NCBI GenBank assembly: GCA_016490735.1
Contig: JAEMWC010000567.1
Span: 277,501 to 341,500, forward strand
Origin: Pachyseris speciosa
Taxonomy: Eukaryota; Cnidaria; Anthozoa; Scleractinia; Pachyseridae
Direction: 5' to 3'
Length of the DNA: 64,000 nt
Position numbers and translations under genes: made by a program
The notes under the pieces: model-generated
Database searches by the model: none
What the model was told of the DNA's origin: nothing
Seen by the model: the letters and a program-made list of their open reading frames with translations, nothing else
Part shown: piece after piece, positions 12,056 through 21,710 of the stretch
Layout of the letters: every line of letters starts with the position of its first letter
Numbering within the stretch: the first letter of the stretch is position 1

Positions 12056-12477
12056 TATGTTTCAAAAACAGGTATTTCATGCTGATTTTAGCAGAATTTG
12101 ACGTTTCATGGAGAGATCGATCTCACTTCGAATAGTAAAGCTGAAAGTGCGTGCCTATTTGTTGCCTTTACTAGGGAGTTGAATACGTGGCTATGGCGAT
12201 TACAGTGTAGCCCCTAACACTGGAGGCTGCTTCCCCCCCGGATGCATGGTGCTCATCTCATCTTTATCAAGCAGGAAGGCAGTGCATGTAATAAGAGGGA
12301 CATGATATTTGTCTTGGACCTGGACGGTGTTATTCACCACAAGTGCAGCAAGAAAGTTGTCTGCCCTGAAGGTAGAAAAGAAGTTTAAATTCGTTTGATG
12401 ATGTTTAAGGGTGTTCGCTGGTTTTGTGCCAGAGCGAGTACATCATTGCACCTATTTCCTATTTTCTCACAGGGTTA
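12056..12477. other. no gene; left flank of the Polinton-like element
   Basis: No coding motif recognised. The left end of the viral element should lie here, but I could not find a terminal repeat matching the 26-kb side, so one or both ends may be lost. Confidence 0.35.
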
Positions 12478-12660
12478 TTAGCCGCCCCGCCGCTTGTAGT
12501 CTGCATATTGGCGTTTGCATTCGGCCACCATTGCCTTCCCCTCTTTTGCAGTAACTTCGAGGCCTTTGAAAAGTTTGGAGTCAGAGATGACGTTCCACAG
12601 TTTTTTGAAATCAACGAATGGAAAGGGAACAGGGAGGCCGCTTCCCACAAGATCACTCAA
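12478..12660 (-). CDS. small Polinton protein of unknown function
   Basis: A 60-codon minus-strand ORF with the phase and base composition of the neighbouring viral genes. The product has a short hydrophobic/proline start (SGLPVPFPFVDFKKLW) and a lysine- and arginine-rich tail (YADYKRRGG). It is the last gene of the minus-strand capsid block and overlaps the end of the zinc-binding ORF upstream by a few bases. No family recognised; it could also be the displaced end of that ORF. Confidence 0.45.
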   Translation of the reverse strand: MSDLVGSGLPVPFPFVDFKKLWNVISDSKLFKGLEVTAKEGKAMVAECKRQYADYKRRGG

Positions 12661-12865
12661 AACACCATCTTTTATCTTGAAGTGGGAATTGCCCTCTGCA
12701 TGAGAGGGCCCTGTCAGTTTCCCGACCCCTTTTTTTTGGAAGAAAGCGGGTTTTTGTTATCCCACAAATCGCACACTTAGCCTTTCCCATTTTTCGTCCA
12801 TTTTTGGTTGTGACAACCCTTTCAGACCCAGGCACGTTCGGGGTTTTTTTTTCACCATGAGTCAA
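12653..12865 (-). pseudogene. DUF5679-like zinc-binding protein, frameshifted
   Basis: The frame contains VVTTKNGRKM followed by CAICGITKTRF. This resembles the DUF5679 zinc-ribbon often found in large DNA viruses and Polintons; the name comes from memory. There is no in-phase ATG: the nearest (12856-12858) is in another frame, and the two are separated by a run of A, so a homopolymer frameshift near the start is likely. After the CxxC block the frame turns to unrelated sequence, suggesting a second break. Only one cysteine pair is visible, so zinc binding would need a partner pair or dimer. It lies directly downstream of the protease gene. Confidence 0.45.
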
Positions 12866-12929
12866 GGTATATTCACGAAATAATTTTTCACAACCTGCTC
12901 ATTGTGATGAACATCGTCAGAAAACATTT

Positions 12930-13751
12930 TCAGAATGTCTTTGTAACTTGTGCCTTTGTGCGTTCATTGAGGAAAAGCAGACAGTAGTAGCCACACCTCA
13001 CACTTCCAACCCACTGGATTTGGTTGTCATCCCGAAGAAAGGTTTTATGCCCCGACTTTCGCATTTCCTGCTCCCACTCATCTGGGGGAGTAAGACCAAA
13101 AGAATCGAAATACTCAGGACCATCCCAACAGCAAACCCAATGTGTGCCCAAACTTCCGAAATCATCCAGGTTGATGATGCAGGGTGAATGATGGAGAGGT
13201 TTGGCTTCGTTGCGTGAGAAGACACCCTTGAGTGGGATGTCAAGATATTCACACCATTTCACAAGGTCAACATTTGAAAGCGGCACATCCTTGAACTTCA
13301 TCTTTTTTTCCCCGCCCAAACAACGGACGTTCCCAATCTTCCCACCTTTCGAAGACCGAGTGCGCATTTGCATGCCGCGTCCCGAAGGTGGTGCAGGAAG
13401 ACGAGGGGGTGCAGACTTCCTTGATCGCGCCCGGCTCACCTGTATCCCACGCCCCAAAACCTTCTTTACGAGGAATGCCGATGGAAGCCAGCATTCCAAG
13501 AAAACCTCCATGTTGCGTGGCCCACCGCTAACCATACCCCGGCCAACAAGATACTTTTCAAGGGCCAATTTCTGCGCGGGGTGCATCATTTGCACAAGTT
13601 TGTACAACTGCACCTCCTGGGGTCCAACATTGCCACCGAAAATCTTTTTCAAAAGTTTCCCAACACCGAAGCTGAGACCGGCAATCCCCAAAGTCTTCCC
13701 AACAGCAGGGGCGAGCGCCCGGGCAACAGAAAAAAGGTTGCCACCGAGTAG
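12930..13751 (-). CDS. adenain-like capsid maturation cysteine protease
   Basis: This frame is open for 274 codons. The C-terminal 150 residues match the adenovirus-protease fold as seen in Polintons: SNVDLVKWCEYLDIP, then GTHWVCCWDGPEYFDSFG with the catalytic-type histidine, then RCGYYCLLFLNE with the catalytic-type cysteine. The acidic triad member is probably in EYFDSFG. The family cleaves capsid precursor proteins during virion maturation. The N-terminal half is different: it holds amphipathic and glycine-rich helices and a basic R/K/P-rich linker, and it is in frame with the ORF at 13752-13988, separated only by a TAG. Whether protease and precursor were one protein or two in the ancestor is unclear. 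Confidence 0.85.
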   Translation of the reverse strand, partial: LLGGNLFSVARALAPAVGKTLGIAGLSFGVGKLLKKIFGGNVGPQEVQLYKLVQMMHPAQKLALEKYLVGRGMVSGGPRNMEVFLECWLPSAFLVKKVLGRGIQVSRARSRKSAPPRLPAPPSGRGMQMRTRSSKGGKIGNVRCLGGEKKMKFKDVPLSNVDLVKWCEYLDIPLKGVFSRNEAKPLHHSPCIINLDDFGSLGTHWVCCWDGPEYFDSFGLTPPDEWEQEMRKSGHKTFLRDDNQIQWVGSVRCGYYCLLFLNERTKAQVTKTF

Positions 13752-13988
13752 CTATTTTGTTTGTCCTATTTGCGTCTTGCTGAATGTGATATCCGCACCG
13801 CGGACGGCGCTGGAGGCCTTTTTCAGGTGGTTTATTTGTGTGGTGGTCAACGGAAGGCTGTCACCATTTCCAATTTGTGCTGGCTTGACACGCAGAGTCA
13901 CAGCCGCCCTTTCTTTCACCGCATTCGCGAGACTGTGCCTTTGGTCCTCAGACAAAGCGACTCTGAACGGGTGATACACAGTTGGCAT
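13752..13988 (-). pseudogene. N-terminal part of a pX/pVI-like structural precursor, ended by TAG
   Basis: A 78-codon ORF beginning MPTVYHPFRVALSEDQ, with two similar blocks (TLRVKPAQIGNGD and ITFSKTQIG). It ends in TAG at 13752-13754, but the same frame continues directly in LLGGNLFSVARALAPAVG, a hydrophobic, membrane-active-looking segment, into the protease ORF. In cnidarian Polintons I recall a protein of this pattern beside the protease, comparable to small adenovirus core or membrane-lytic proteins. That role is inference. The stop is probably a mutation. Confidence 0.5.
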
Positions 13989-14053
13989 CTTATATCAAAG
14001 AAGAAATTTCCTCAAACCCTGACCAACTCATTTCCAACCACATCCAAGACGAT

Positions 14054-15239
14054 CTATTCTTCATTCAAGACGATGACGTATATTTTGTAATCTGCCGTGG
14101 CAGCCTGATTCAATCGATAGTGAAAAACCAACTGCTTTGAATCCCCAGTCATACTTTCTTTTGCAGCCCGGAGATCGAAATAAATGAGGGGATAAAGAGT
14201 TTTGTAGTTGGCCACATTCAGTTGAGTTCCTGTGTCATAGTCATCCCTTCTGTAGCTGAATTACACAAGATCCCGGCCTATCCGCGATTGGTCTTCCCCC
14301 TCGTAGTCATTTTCGGGGTAAAAGGTCGAGCCATATTGCAGGCGGCATGTTGACAACTTTGCCCCTCCATCAAGGTTGAAGGTATGAAAGAAATAGGGAT
14401 TCGTTGTTGTCGCGTCCGCAGTGGCTTTCTGGAAGAACACGAACACATGCTTTGCATTTTTGACCCCCCGCGGTTATTGGCCACTGCGACGAGATGCCTG
14501 TCCGACCCATGCTCGCGTGCAAAGTTTCTTTCAGATAGCGCCAACGTGTGGGTTTGAGGAAGTTTTCATGGACCAGCTGAGAAGGTCAGTTTTGGCACCC
14601 ATAACTCGAAGAGTCTCACCACAACTCGATGGTTGCCGAGGCGGCACCCCCATATATCATATTTTCGTCTTTTTGCAGCTCAATTTCGAATTTGAGTTGC
14701 AGTGGGGGGAGGAGCTTGTCCTCCAACTCCTCGAAGAAAGAAAACCGATTGAGAGGTATCACTGCTTTGACTGTTTTGATGTGGTCTCCTTGTGAAAGGA
14801 GTGCCCTTGAACGTATTCCGAGATTGGTGGCAGCGGCCCCTGTAACTGTCGAGTCGTCGCTGTCGAGATACCAGAATTCATCTTTCGCCACAGTTCTGGA
14901 ATAGTACTCAGAGTACTGCAACATTTCTTTCACAAAGATTATCTTGTTCACATCGTTTCCCTCATAGAGTGGCTTCGAGTTCGCCTTTACAGTCAGTCTT
15001 TTCATGAGAGAGAAGGCGCCGTTGACTAGTGCCGAGGCCACATCTGCGGCCACAAAAGTCCCGTCGGCCTTTTTCTGCAACTGGTATTCCACTCGGAAAT
15101 AAGCTTTGTAAAAATAGTATATGACATCGCGATCGGATACATAAAACTTGAGCCCTGTTTTGACTTGCGACTGCCCGTTCGCGGGTTGGATCAGTGCATT
15201 GTCCAGGCGAAACCGCTGGTAGTCAACCCTTTCAAGCAT
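14054..15239 (-). pseudogene. major capsid protein (double jelly-roll type), frameshifted
   Basis: ATG at 15239 opens a 207-codon frame (MLERVDYQRFRLDNALIQ...) rich in beta-strand pattern, ending at 14616. The story continues in other frames: NPYFFHTFNLDGGAKLSTC (about 14400-14340) and further segments down to a terminal stop at 14054. The total is about 395 codons with at least two frameshifts or stops. The blocks agree with the major capsid protein of cnidarian Polintons, which builds the icosahedral shell. Its place between basic core-like and protease genes is the usual one. The assignment rests on family pattern and context. Confidence 0.75.
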
Positions 15240-15284
15240 GCGTGGTGCTCGAAAAATTGTGCCGTGTACAAAACAAAAAAAAAT

Positions 15285-15596
15285 TCAAAGTTGGTTGGCC
15301 AAGATTTGACTGAGTTTGACCATTGAATCCATCGCGGTCTGCCGTGGTTTTTTCTGCTTTGCTATGCGGCTTCGCAACAGTTGGCGTATCGTTTTACCTC
15401 CCCGCTCAACGAGAGCCTGGCTTGCCTTTTCGGCGACCTTGGAGGCGGTTTTCTTTGCGAGGGGGGCGGCCGCTTTCGCGAGGCGCTTCCCAATTTCCAT
15501 GAGTGTATCCCGCACGACACCGGAGCCTTTGTGCTTATAGCGGAAGCGGCCGGCGCCCTTATCGTAAAATCTTGCCCACTCACTTGGTCGGTTCAT
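15285..15596 (-). CDS. basic core-like protein
   Basis: An intact ORF of about 103 codons from an ATG at 15596 (MNRPSEWARFYDKGAGRFRY). The product is very rich in lysine, arginine and alanine, with a long amphipathic helix (LAKAAAPLAKKTASKVAEKA). It overlaps the end of the minor capsid gene by a few bases. Similar basic proteins in adenovirus-like elements bind genome DNA or line the capsid. No catalytic residues are visible. Core/structural role is inferred from composition and position. Confidence 0.6.
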   Translation of the reverse strand: MNRPSEWARFYDKGAGRFRYKHKGSGVVRDTLMEIGKRLAKAAAPLAKKTASKVAEKASQALVERGGKTIRQLLRSRIAKQKKPRQTAMDSMVKLSQILANQL

Positions 15597-15601
15597 GTAC
15601 C

Positions 15602-16372
15602 TCACAGAGAAATTTCCTTGATCATGAGAGTCAAAACAACATCGGCGTGGTTGAGATTGTGAATGTTGTTCCTCCCATCAGTAACACGAATTTTTAGTTT
15701 TTCAATGTTAGTTTTGTTCACCCGGTGAAATTTCGGACTGAGGGGCTCTTTTGTGAAAGGGTAGCTCACCTCAAGGTTGGCCGTCGAAAAGGAGAATTAA
15801 TCGTCGCTCGGCACATCGTTGGCTCGCCGCGTGATGAGGTCGCAATGCAGGAACACCCAGTCAACACTCCTCGTGATGTCGGGGATGCCGTCGCCCGTGA
15901 AGGTTGTTGCCCCAGTCAGGACTTTTTTGTTGAAACCCAACAGTTTCCCGATATCCCCAGTTGAGAGGTCAAGCTCGTAACCGGTGGCCACCCCAATCAC
16001 AACACGGGTGATTGCGTAATCAAAGTACAGGTTGAAGATGTGTTTCTTTTCCGCCGCGGCGGGGTCAACGAAGCCGTTTTGCGTTTGCAAGAAGCGGTTG
16101 AGTTCTGTATAATCGTACATCCCATCAGGAACGGTCAGGGTTTTCCAAGCCTCACCTGCTTTCCGCCACCTGAAAGTGTTGTTGTTGTATTCGGCCGCAA
16201 CGTTGTACCAGGAATAACTCATGGTCATAAGCTCATCAAGCGCCGCTTCGTAGTTTTTTGTGTTGTCGAGAGCAATGGGTGGGTTGAATGTTATCGTGAA
16301 GTCGTGTGACTTTTGGTTGGTGCCATCGCGCTGCAGCCTTGCAAGGCTTGAGTCAAGCAGCAGATGGTACAT
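15602..16372 (-). pseudogene. minor capsid (penton-type, single jelly-roll) protein, one frameshift
   Basis: The likely start is the ATG at 16372 (MYHLLLDSSLARLQ), preceded by a GGAGGTG-like tract. The in-phase codons further upstream have no ATG. Recognisable blocks are HDFTITFNPPIALDNTKNYE, WKTLTVPDGMYDYTELN and GKLLGFNKKVL. The frame ends at 15797 after an apparent single-base shift, and the C-terminal 60 codons continue in another frame to a TGA at 15602-15604. The pattern is that of the Polinton minor capsid protein that forms vertex pentamers. Gene order beside the core and major capsid genes agrees. Confidence 0.75.
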
Positions 16373-16385
16373 TTCACCTCCGTAT

Positions 16386-17389
16386 CTAATCGTTGAAAAT
16401 TTTGCGGCCCTGAAAGTCGTTGATACCACCAAGTTTGAGGAGCTTGTCGAGCAGAGTGGAAACGTGTTTGCGGAGCTTCGTTAAAGAGTTGACGGCCCGC
16501 ATCGAACTGAGGCTCACATACAGTTGGTGAATCATTTTGTCGCAAATCTCCGATTTTTCTTGCTTTTGAGGGGGACGATCAAACCCGCTGCCCTCCATTC
16601 CCCATTCTTGTCCATCGCATTCATCCCCTTCCTCCTCCAACCCTTCAATCGGGGTCCGTCGTTCCAAAATTGCTTGTTCCCAATTTGTGGGGGGCCGGGG
16701 TCTGGTTTCTTTCTGTGGGGTTCGTTTCAGACCCCTTTTCCCCGCTTGTAGTTTTTGCGGGGAAACCCTCTCCTGTCTTGGAGCAGGCCGCCCCCCTTTT
16801 TGGCGGTCATAAATCTCTTCGCGGTGCGTTTTGAGATCCTCCACCGAAAACCTGTGGAATGGGGACTTTTCACTTTTCACTCTGTAGTCGGGGTCGTCCC
16901 CGTACTGTCTGAGAAGTCGGTTGGTTGTTTGCAATTGGACAGATTCGTTGGTTTTTTGAGCAGGCTGGGCACCACTGGTTCAAGCCACACTTGACGTGGT
17001 GGTGGTGGAGGGAGGGGAGCTTCATCATCATCATCATCATCAACTGGTGGTGTTGGTGGTGGTGTTGGTGGTGGTAGTGTTGGTGGTGGTGATGGTGGTG
17101 GTGATGGTGGTGGTGTTTCAACCTCTGGCCTGAAAGCATTCCAATCAAACGGGTTGATTCGGTCCAACCCATCCATTGCGTAATCTGGACCTCCCGCCTC
17201 AGCCTCTTCCGCGGGAGCTTGCAAATCTCGATCCAACCTTTTGGTGACCGGTTTCAAAAGCTTTTCAGCCTCGATCTGACGAAATTGATTCGATACCCTT
17301 TTCCTTTTAAACTTCTGGCGGATCTCCTGCTCTTGTTTTTCAACTTCCGCCTCGGCCTCTGCCTTTTGTCGCCACTTTTTCAAAGACAT
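16386..17389 (-). pseudogene. proline-rich/basic structural protein of unknown function, frameshifted
   Basis: ATG at 17389 (MSLKKWRQ) starts a frame with a charged coiled-coil-like N-terminus, then a tract of repeated PPP and PTPP units, a DDDDDD run and PLPPPPPP. Near 16925 the coding pattern moves to a second frame (RQYGDDPDYRVKSEKS) with a strongly basic middle (KRGLKRTPQKETRPRPP) and a helical C-terminus ending at 16386, just upstream of the minor capsid gene. The total is about 335 codons. The trinucleotide-like DNA repeats of the proline tract are prone to slippage. No family recognised. Position suggests an early gene of the capsid operon. Confidence 0.5.
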
Positions 17390-17411
17390 CAATATATAAA
17401 GAGACAAAAAA
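17390..17411. promoter_or_regulatory. compact divergent promoter
   Basis: Only 22 bp separate the two divergent ATG codons (17389 minus, 17412 plus). The spacer contains AATATATAAA, a TATA-like element. Both the minus-strand structural block and the plus-strand ATPase probably start from here, with extremely short leaders or start sites inside the opposite gene. Confidence 0.4.
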
Positions 17412-17897
17412 ATGAGAATTCCAAATTATGATCCCGAGGCCGCCACCACAAATAGTTTCCGGCAGGGGCACCCCTCCATGCCTGATGACATTTTCAGGAT
17501 GCTGATCTGTGGGCCAAGCAATTCAGGCAAGACGAACATCCTGATGCACATGCTCTACGAGCTGTTGGAGTAGGACAAGGTCTTTCTTTTTTCGAAGGAC
17601 CTCCACCAACACAATTATCAATCGCTCTTGCGCGACTTTGCCGAAAACATCGACCCTGAGGTGGGGTACGAGGTCATAGAGGCGCCAGGCGACGAAATCA
17701 TTAGGAACTTCCCCACCCCGAGGTGGGAATGCCTGACAATCAAAATATCGTAGTGTTCGACGACTTGGTTTGTGAAAAGAACCAAAACGACATCATCAAC
17801 TATTTCATCAACGGGCGGCACATGAACTGCAGCGTCATTTATGTTACCCAAACTTATTACAAGGTCCCCAAAAACATCCGAGACAACTGCAGAAATG
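17412..17897 (+). pseudogene. genome-packaging ATPase (FtsK/HerA type), truncated
   Basis: ATG at 17412 opens MRIPNYDPEAATTNS. The Walker A loop is GPSNSGKTN (about residues 35-43). A TAG at 17571-17573 interrupts the frame. It then goes on with FSKDLHQHNYQSLLRDFAE until a frameshift near 17740, after which the Walker B segment NIVVFDDLV and the following NDIINYFINGRHM and YVTQTYY blocks are read in another frame. The gene stops near 17897, where the next ORF begins, so about the last quarter of a usual 200-250-residue ATPase seems missing. In intact Polintons this enzyme drives DNA into the capsid. Confidence 0.8.
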
Positions 17898-17901
17898 GCT
17901 G

Positions 17902-18911
17902 ATGGACAACTTCAACGAATCTTTGAGCGAAAACAACATAACAGTTCTGCGCATCTACAACTATGTTGCCTCACCCCATTCGTTCGACAAAAGGGCGTAC
18001 CTCTTCACATTGAAGAAAGACGACGATGGCAGCAACCAGTACTGCTCGCACCTCGGGTTTAATCTTTTCAAACTGCCTATTGGTTACTACACCTTCGTTG
18101 TCGAATACTTTCCGCCTGACATGCAGAATGCCAGTGTGAACGCCAGCGGGACCACGATTTCGATAACGCGGCAGGCCTCGAAAACCTTCCCTGCGGTCGG
18201 TTCGGCTGCGTCCTTTGTGAAAACTTTGGTGCAATTCCACAGATGGTCAAGCACGACCCCCAACTACATCAATCTCGATTTGCATGGAGTGCCCACAGAC
18301 TCGACACCTTCGGGCAGAATGATGGTCTACGGTGTCCAGGGGTTGGTTTCGAATGTGCCTTCGTCTGTCTTTGATCAAGCCTGGGCTGTGGAGAATGGCA
18401 ACATGACCATGCAAACCGACTTGAATTTGAATGATCAAGAAGTCAAAAATGGTAGTCAGAAGTTGTTTAACGGGGTTTTTGGTGGAATGATAATGAGAGG
18501 TTCAATTGACCTGAAAGGGCTCCCCCTTTTTGGGTTAAACTTGGTGGTGACTTCGATTTAAATGACAAAAAGGTCAAAGACGGTTCTGCGGTGTTATTCA
18601 AATTGTACAGCGGAAAAATGTTAATGGGTGTCCCCCTTGACATTGGTGGGTTCCCTATTCGTCAGCCGAAATTGGGTGATGAAAAGAATTTGAATGGTTA
18701 CTGGTTGGTTGTAAAAGATGGGGGTGGGTTTGAAATAGATGATAATGGTAGAACAAAAATGCATGGCAATTTGGATCTCAACGGACATGGGATTCACGAG
18801 GTTCTTCGTTTCCAAGGGGGGCAAATCATGTTGCTGAAAAATTTGGATTTGAGTGGCTTCAAAATTGTTGGCCAACCTTCTTCATACAGGCCTTTCATGA
18901 AGAAAAAGTAA
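17902..18911 (+). pseudogene. fibre-like (trimeric beta-helix) protein, one frameshift
   Basis: A 219-codon ORF from ATG 17902 (MDNFNESLSENNITVLRIYN) is followed by a second frame to 18911 that continues the same repeat pattern, so one frameshift lies near 18530-18560. From about residue 170 a short repeat recurs: DLNLNDQEVKNG, then SIDLKGLPLFG, then in the second frame DLNDKKVKDGS, LDLNGHGIHEV and NLDLSGFKIVG. Such DL(N/S)G-I/V repeats fit stacked beta-helix shafts of viral and phage fibres. The N-terminal 150 residues could attach to the capsid. A host-binding fibre is the best guess from repeats and position after the ATPase. Confidence 0.5.
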
Positions 18912-18928
18912 AACATGATCGAAGTCTT

Positions 18929-19225
18929 TTGAAAAGGGTTCAAATGAATGGCCAAGACACAATTGTTGTTTTGGATAATTTTTATTTCAAAGCTATTCAT
19001 ATTTTATTTGGCGGACCTTCTGGTATTTTAATTTTCGTTAATAGACAGGCCCCAACCGGGGTAACGACCTTGTACCACAGACAATCAATATCAGCCAGTA
19101 GCAGCCCTGTAACCTCAATAAATGTCAATAAAGTATTTACTGCAGGAAATTTGGAGCCTGACTATCAACACTCAGATGTCAATCCTTTGAAAACATATCT
19201 CATGCTTGAATTCACAATTGTCTGA
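18929..19225 (+). CDS. possible distal (head) part of the fibre-like protein
   Basis: A 98-codon ORF in plus orientation, 18 bp after the fibre-like gene, with beta-rich alternating residues (AIHILFGGPSGILIFVNRQ) and no charged repeats. It may be the C-terminal head domain cut off by the stop at 18909-18911, or a separate small gene. Length and composition suit a compact beta domain. No family recognised. Confidence 0.3.
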   Translation: MKRVQMNGQDTIVVLDNFYFKAIHILFGGPSGILIFVNRQAPTGVTTLYHRQSISASSSPVTSINVNKVFTAGNLEPDYQHSDVNPLKTYLMLEFTIV

Positions 19226-19252
19226 TCACAAAAATTCGACCGTGAATATATG

Positions 19253-19492
19253 ATGACCAGCGCCGAACCCAAGCTCCGTGTGTTCGACTTCAACCACATC
19301 GACGGCTTCCTGTGCACATACACCTGGTGTGACTGGTGAGACACATGCCGCCTGGTCTTCCCTTGCAACCTGCGCACGCGCAATTTTTTCAAACCGAAGT
19401 GGCACACTGCGCAAAGGTGGGAAAAGCTTCGTGCAGCCATGCTCGCTGCACAGACACAAAAGGGTGATTCTTCTTACGACAGTGTTATCTGA
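19253..19492 (+). pseudogene. small viral ORF remnant
   Basis: From an ATG at 19253 the frame reads FDFNHIDGFLCTYTWCDW and then TGA. In the same phase it continues with arginine- and tryptophan-rich sequence (FFKPKWHTAQRWEKLR) to a TGA at 19490. The FDxNHID motif recurs as FDSNHID near 19570, just before the next gene, hinting at a local duplication. Function unknown. Confidence 0.3.
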
Positions 19493-19534
19493 AAAATTTT
19501 CCTTGTGTATACGTAGATATACAATGCGGTTGCC

Positions 19535-20038
19535 AAACAGAAAACCTCGGCCTCCCCCCTCTCAACATCTTCGACTCCAACCACATTGACCCGACCCTTT
19601 TGAATGATACCTTTGAGATGTTGAAACTATGCTTTTTACCACAGGAAGCATTGGGGCTACGAAAAGCTTTTCCGAATGTACCAGCGCAGAAACTTGTTTT
19701 GCAACGTGGTTGCTGGAAAAGCTGTTTTGACTGGAGCTGTCGCGGGAGGGGTTACTCTCAATCCTGGCGTCATTGCCGGTCTGACTGCGTTTGGTGCTGT
19801 CGTCAAAATCGTCGCGACGGCAAAGAAATATGACAAAAAGGCCGAAAAGGCCAGCTTCGCTCGAGTGGAATACAAAAAAATACTGGATGCCATCTGGTTC
19901 CATCTCCGGGGAGAACCTTTCGATGCAAAGGAGTTTCTCGACAAACTGAAAATGATCGACGACTTCGTTTCCGACCACTGCATGGAAATCCCTGAAAAAC
20001 GCCAGGCGAAGTACATCGAATATTTCACCGCGAACTAG
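19535..20038 (+). pseudogene. conserved Polinton protein with hydrophobic hairpin and helical tail
   Basis: The first part (DPTLLNDTFEMLK, about 19590) shifts frame near 19625. The remaining frame, through the ATG at 19676, reaches TAG at 20036-20038. It has two adjacent hydrophobic stretches (AVLTGAVAGGVTLNPGVIAG and LTAFGAVVKIVATA), then a charged helical region (EYKKILDAIWFHLRGEPFDA, FLDKLKMIDDFVSDH). Two membrane-type helices plus a cytoplasmic helix recall SLATT-type proteins, though no homology can be proved. I recall similar proteins in cnidarian Polintons. The role is unknown. Confidence 0.45.
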
Positions 20039-20189
20039 CAACTTTTTTGCAATTTTGTTGTCTGTAAATTATTCGCATACCGCCACCACCTGTTGTGTGT
20101 CTGGTTTTATTACCACAAAAAACGCCACAACCTTCCAAATAATTTCCCATTTTTTCGGCCAATCTTTTGACGAAATATTCCAGAAAAAA

Positions 20190-20597
20190 TTGAAAAGGAA
20201 ACAAACTTAATTCACCGACCGTTTGTTTGGTTTTTGAGGGTTTCCCTCAAGAGGGAAGTTCGCGAACTCGTGGATGATGTTTCCCAAAAACTCCCACCGC
20301 GCCGCGGGGTCGTTGACTGCAATGAAAATACCACATTTTTTCCAGAGTTTTACGGATGTGGTTCCGGGGAATCAAAACTGGCTGCCAGCCCCTCTCTTCT
20401 TTACGAGGGCGAAGCACTGTGTCGAGTTTTTGTACCATCCCGCATTTTGGACAAACAAGTTCGAAATCTTTCGATTTTTCCTCCATCTTCACTCCACAAT
20501 GCCATTTGCTTTTTTCTTCGCGCGCAGGTGGGTTGGGGGCGGCGAACGCCTGCCAAGCTTTTTGTTTCTCTTCTTCTCCAATCTCGATTCCAAACAT
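20190..20597 (-). pseudogene. zinc-ribbon protein (possibly VLTF3-like)
   Basis: ATG at 20597 opens a 116-codon frame with WHCGVKMEEKSKDFELVCPKCGMVQ, a CPKC zinc-ribbon half preceded by HxC-type ligands. Downstream of about 20340 a second frame looks more protein-like (GIFIAVNDPAARWEFLGNI) and runs to about 20190, so a frameshift is likely. Small zinc-ribbon proteins resembling poxvirus late transcription factor 3 occur in many Polintons. Here the match is only the cysteine pattern, so a transcription-factor role is tentative. Confidence 0.4.
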
Positions 20598-20651
20598 CGC
20601 TGACTTTTTCTTTCGAGTATACTTTTTCTTTCAGAAATATATGTTTAAATG

Positions 20652-21710
20652 AATGACAAACGTTCCTTCGAAAAGGGAAGAACGGTGACTTTCGCGAATC
20701 TATTACAGCCCAGAAGGATATTGGAAGGCGTGGAATGCGGCAAAAAAATTGGCACAAGAGGTTAGAATCCCGGAAGCGGTTGCGAAGAGATGGTTGCACA
20801 AACAGGCTGTTTGGCAAATCTTTCCCCCCCCCCCCCTCCGAAAATTCCTCGCCTGAAGTTCAACGTGCCCATTCCCAACGCGGTACATCAAGCTGACCTG
20901 CTTTTTATGCCGCACGACAGAGTTGGGGGCAAACTTTGGAAATACGCGCTGACGGTTGTCGATGTGGCGAGCAGATACAAAGAGGCCGAACGTCTGGCCA
21001 CAAAAAGGGCGGTGGAGGTTGCTGCGGCTTTCGAGAAAATTTACAAACGCGGGCCGTTGCAATGGCCGAAGATGCTGCTAGTCGACCCTGGGCGAGAATT
21101 CTCGGGTGCTGTCTCGCAAACGATGGAAAAACATGGCACAACCATCCGACGCGGGCATTCCGAAGTGCACCGCGACCAAGCAATTGTGGAGCGGTGGAAC
21201 CGTACGTTGGCAGAGGGGTTGTTTCGCCACCAATACACAGTGGAAATGCGACTGCCCGAGGGAGAGCGGTCTGTGGCGTGGGTACAGCGGCTTCCGCGAG
21301 TTGTTGCTGTAAACAACGACAAAGTCACGCGGTTGATAGATGCCAAACCTGTCGATGCGATAAAACGACGAAGGGTGGTCGCAGAACCCGCCACAGCTCC
21401 TTTCGGAAGACTTGTCGGGGCAGCAGAAAGAACATTTCCAACTGGGGTCGAAGTGCGTTATCTGTTTGAGCCGGGGGAATTGGAAGAAGTGTGCGAAGAG
21501 CCACCGATCCTGTTTGGTCTCTGAAAACTTTCACCGCTGAACGGATTATGATAAAACCAGACCAACCTGGCCAGTGGTTTGTATTGGATTTCCCGTCCTG
21601 AGGCGGGAGGGCACGACGGACCAAAGCGTAGCTTCGTGCGGGGAGAATTGATGGTTGTTCCACCAGACACAGAGTAACCTCCGACTAACCCCGGCTGAGA
21701 TTTTCACCCA
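20652..21710 (+). pseudogene. retroviral-like (Polinton) integrase, frameshifted
   Basis: The coding pattern starts in the 20652-20820 stretch (VAKRWLHKQAVWQ, a typical N-terminal helix) and meets a run of 13 cytosines at 20824-20836, where the frame changes. The core frame (20790-21524) has the DDE residues in context: HQADLLFM with TVVDVASRYKEAE, VDPGREFSG, and the E in HRDQAIVERWNRTL. After 21524 the C-terminal beta-barrel part continues in another frame (MIKPDQPGQWFVLD, about 21550-21590). Polinton integrases insert the linear genome with a 6-bp target duplication. The catalytic triad appears intact, but the C-tract shift and the 3' breaks disable the gene. Confidence 0.85.
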
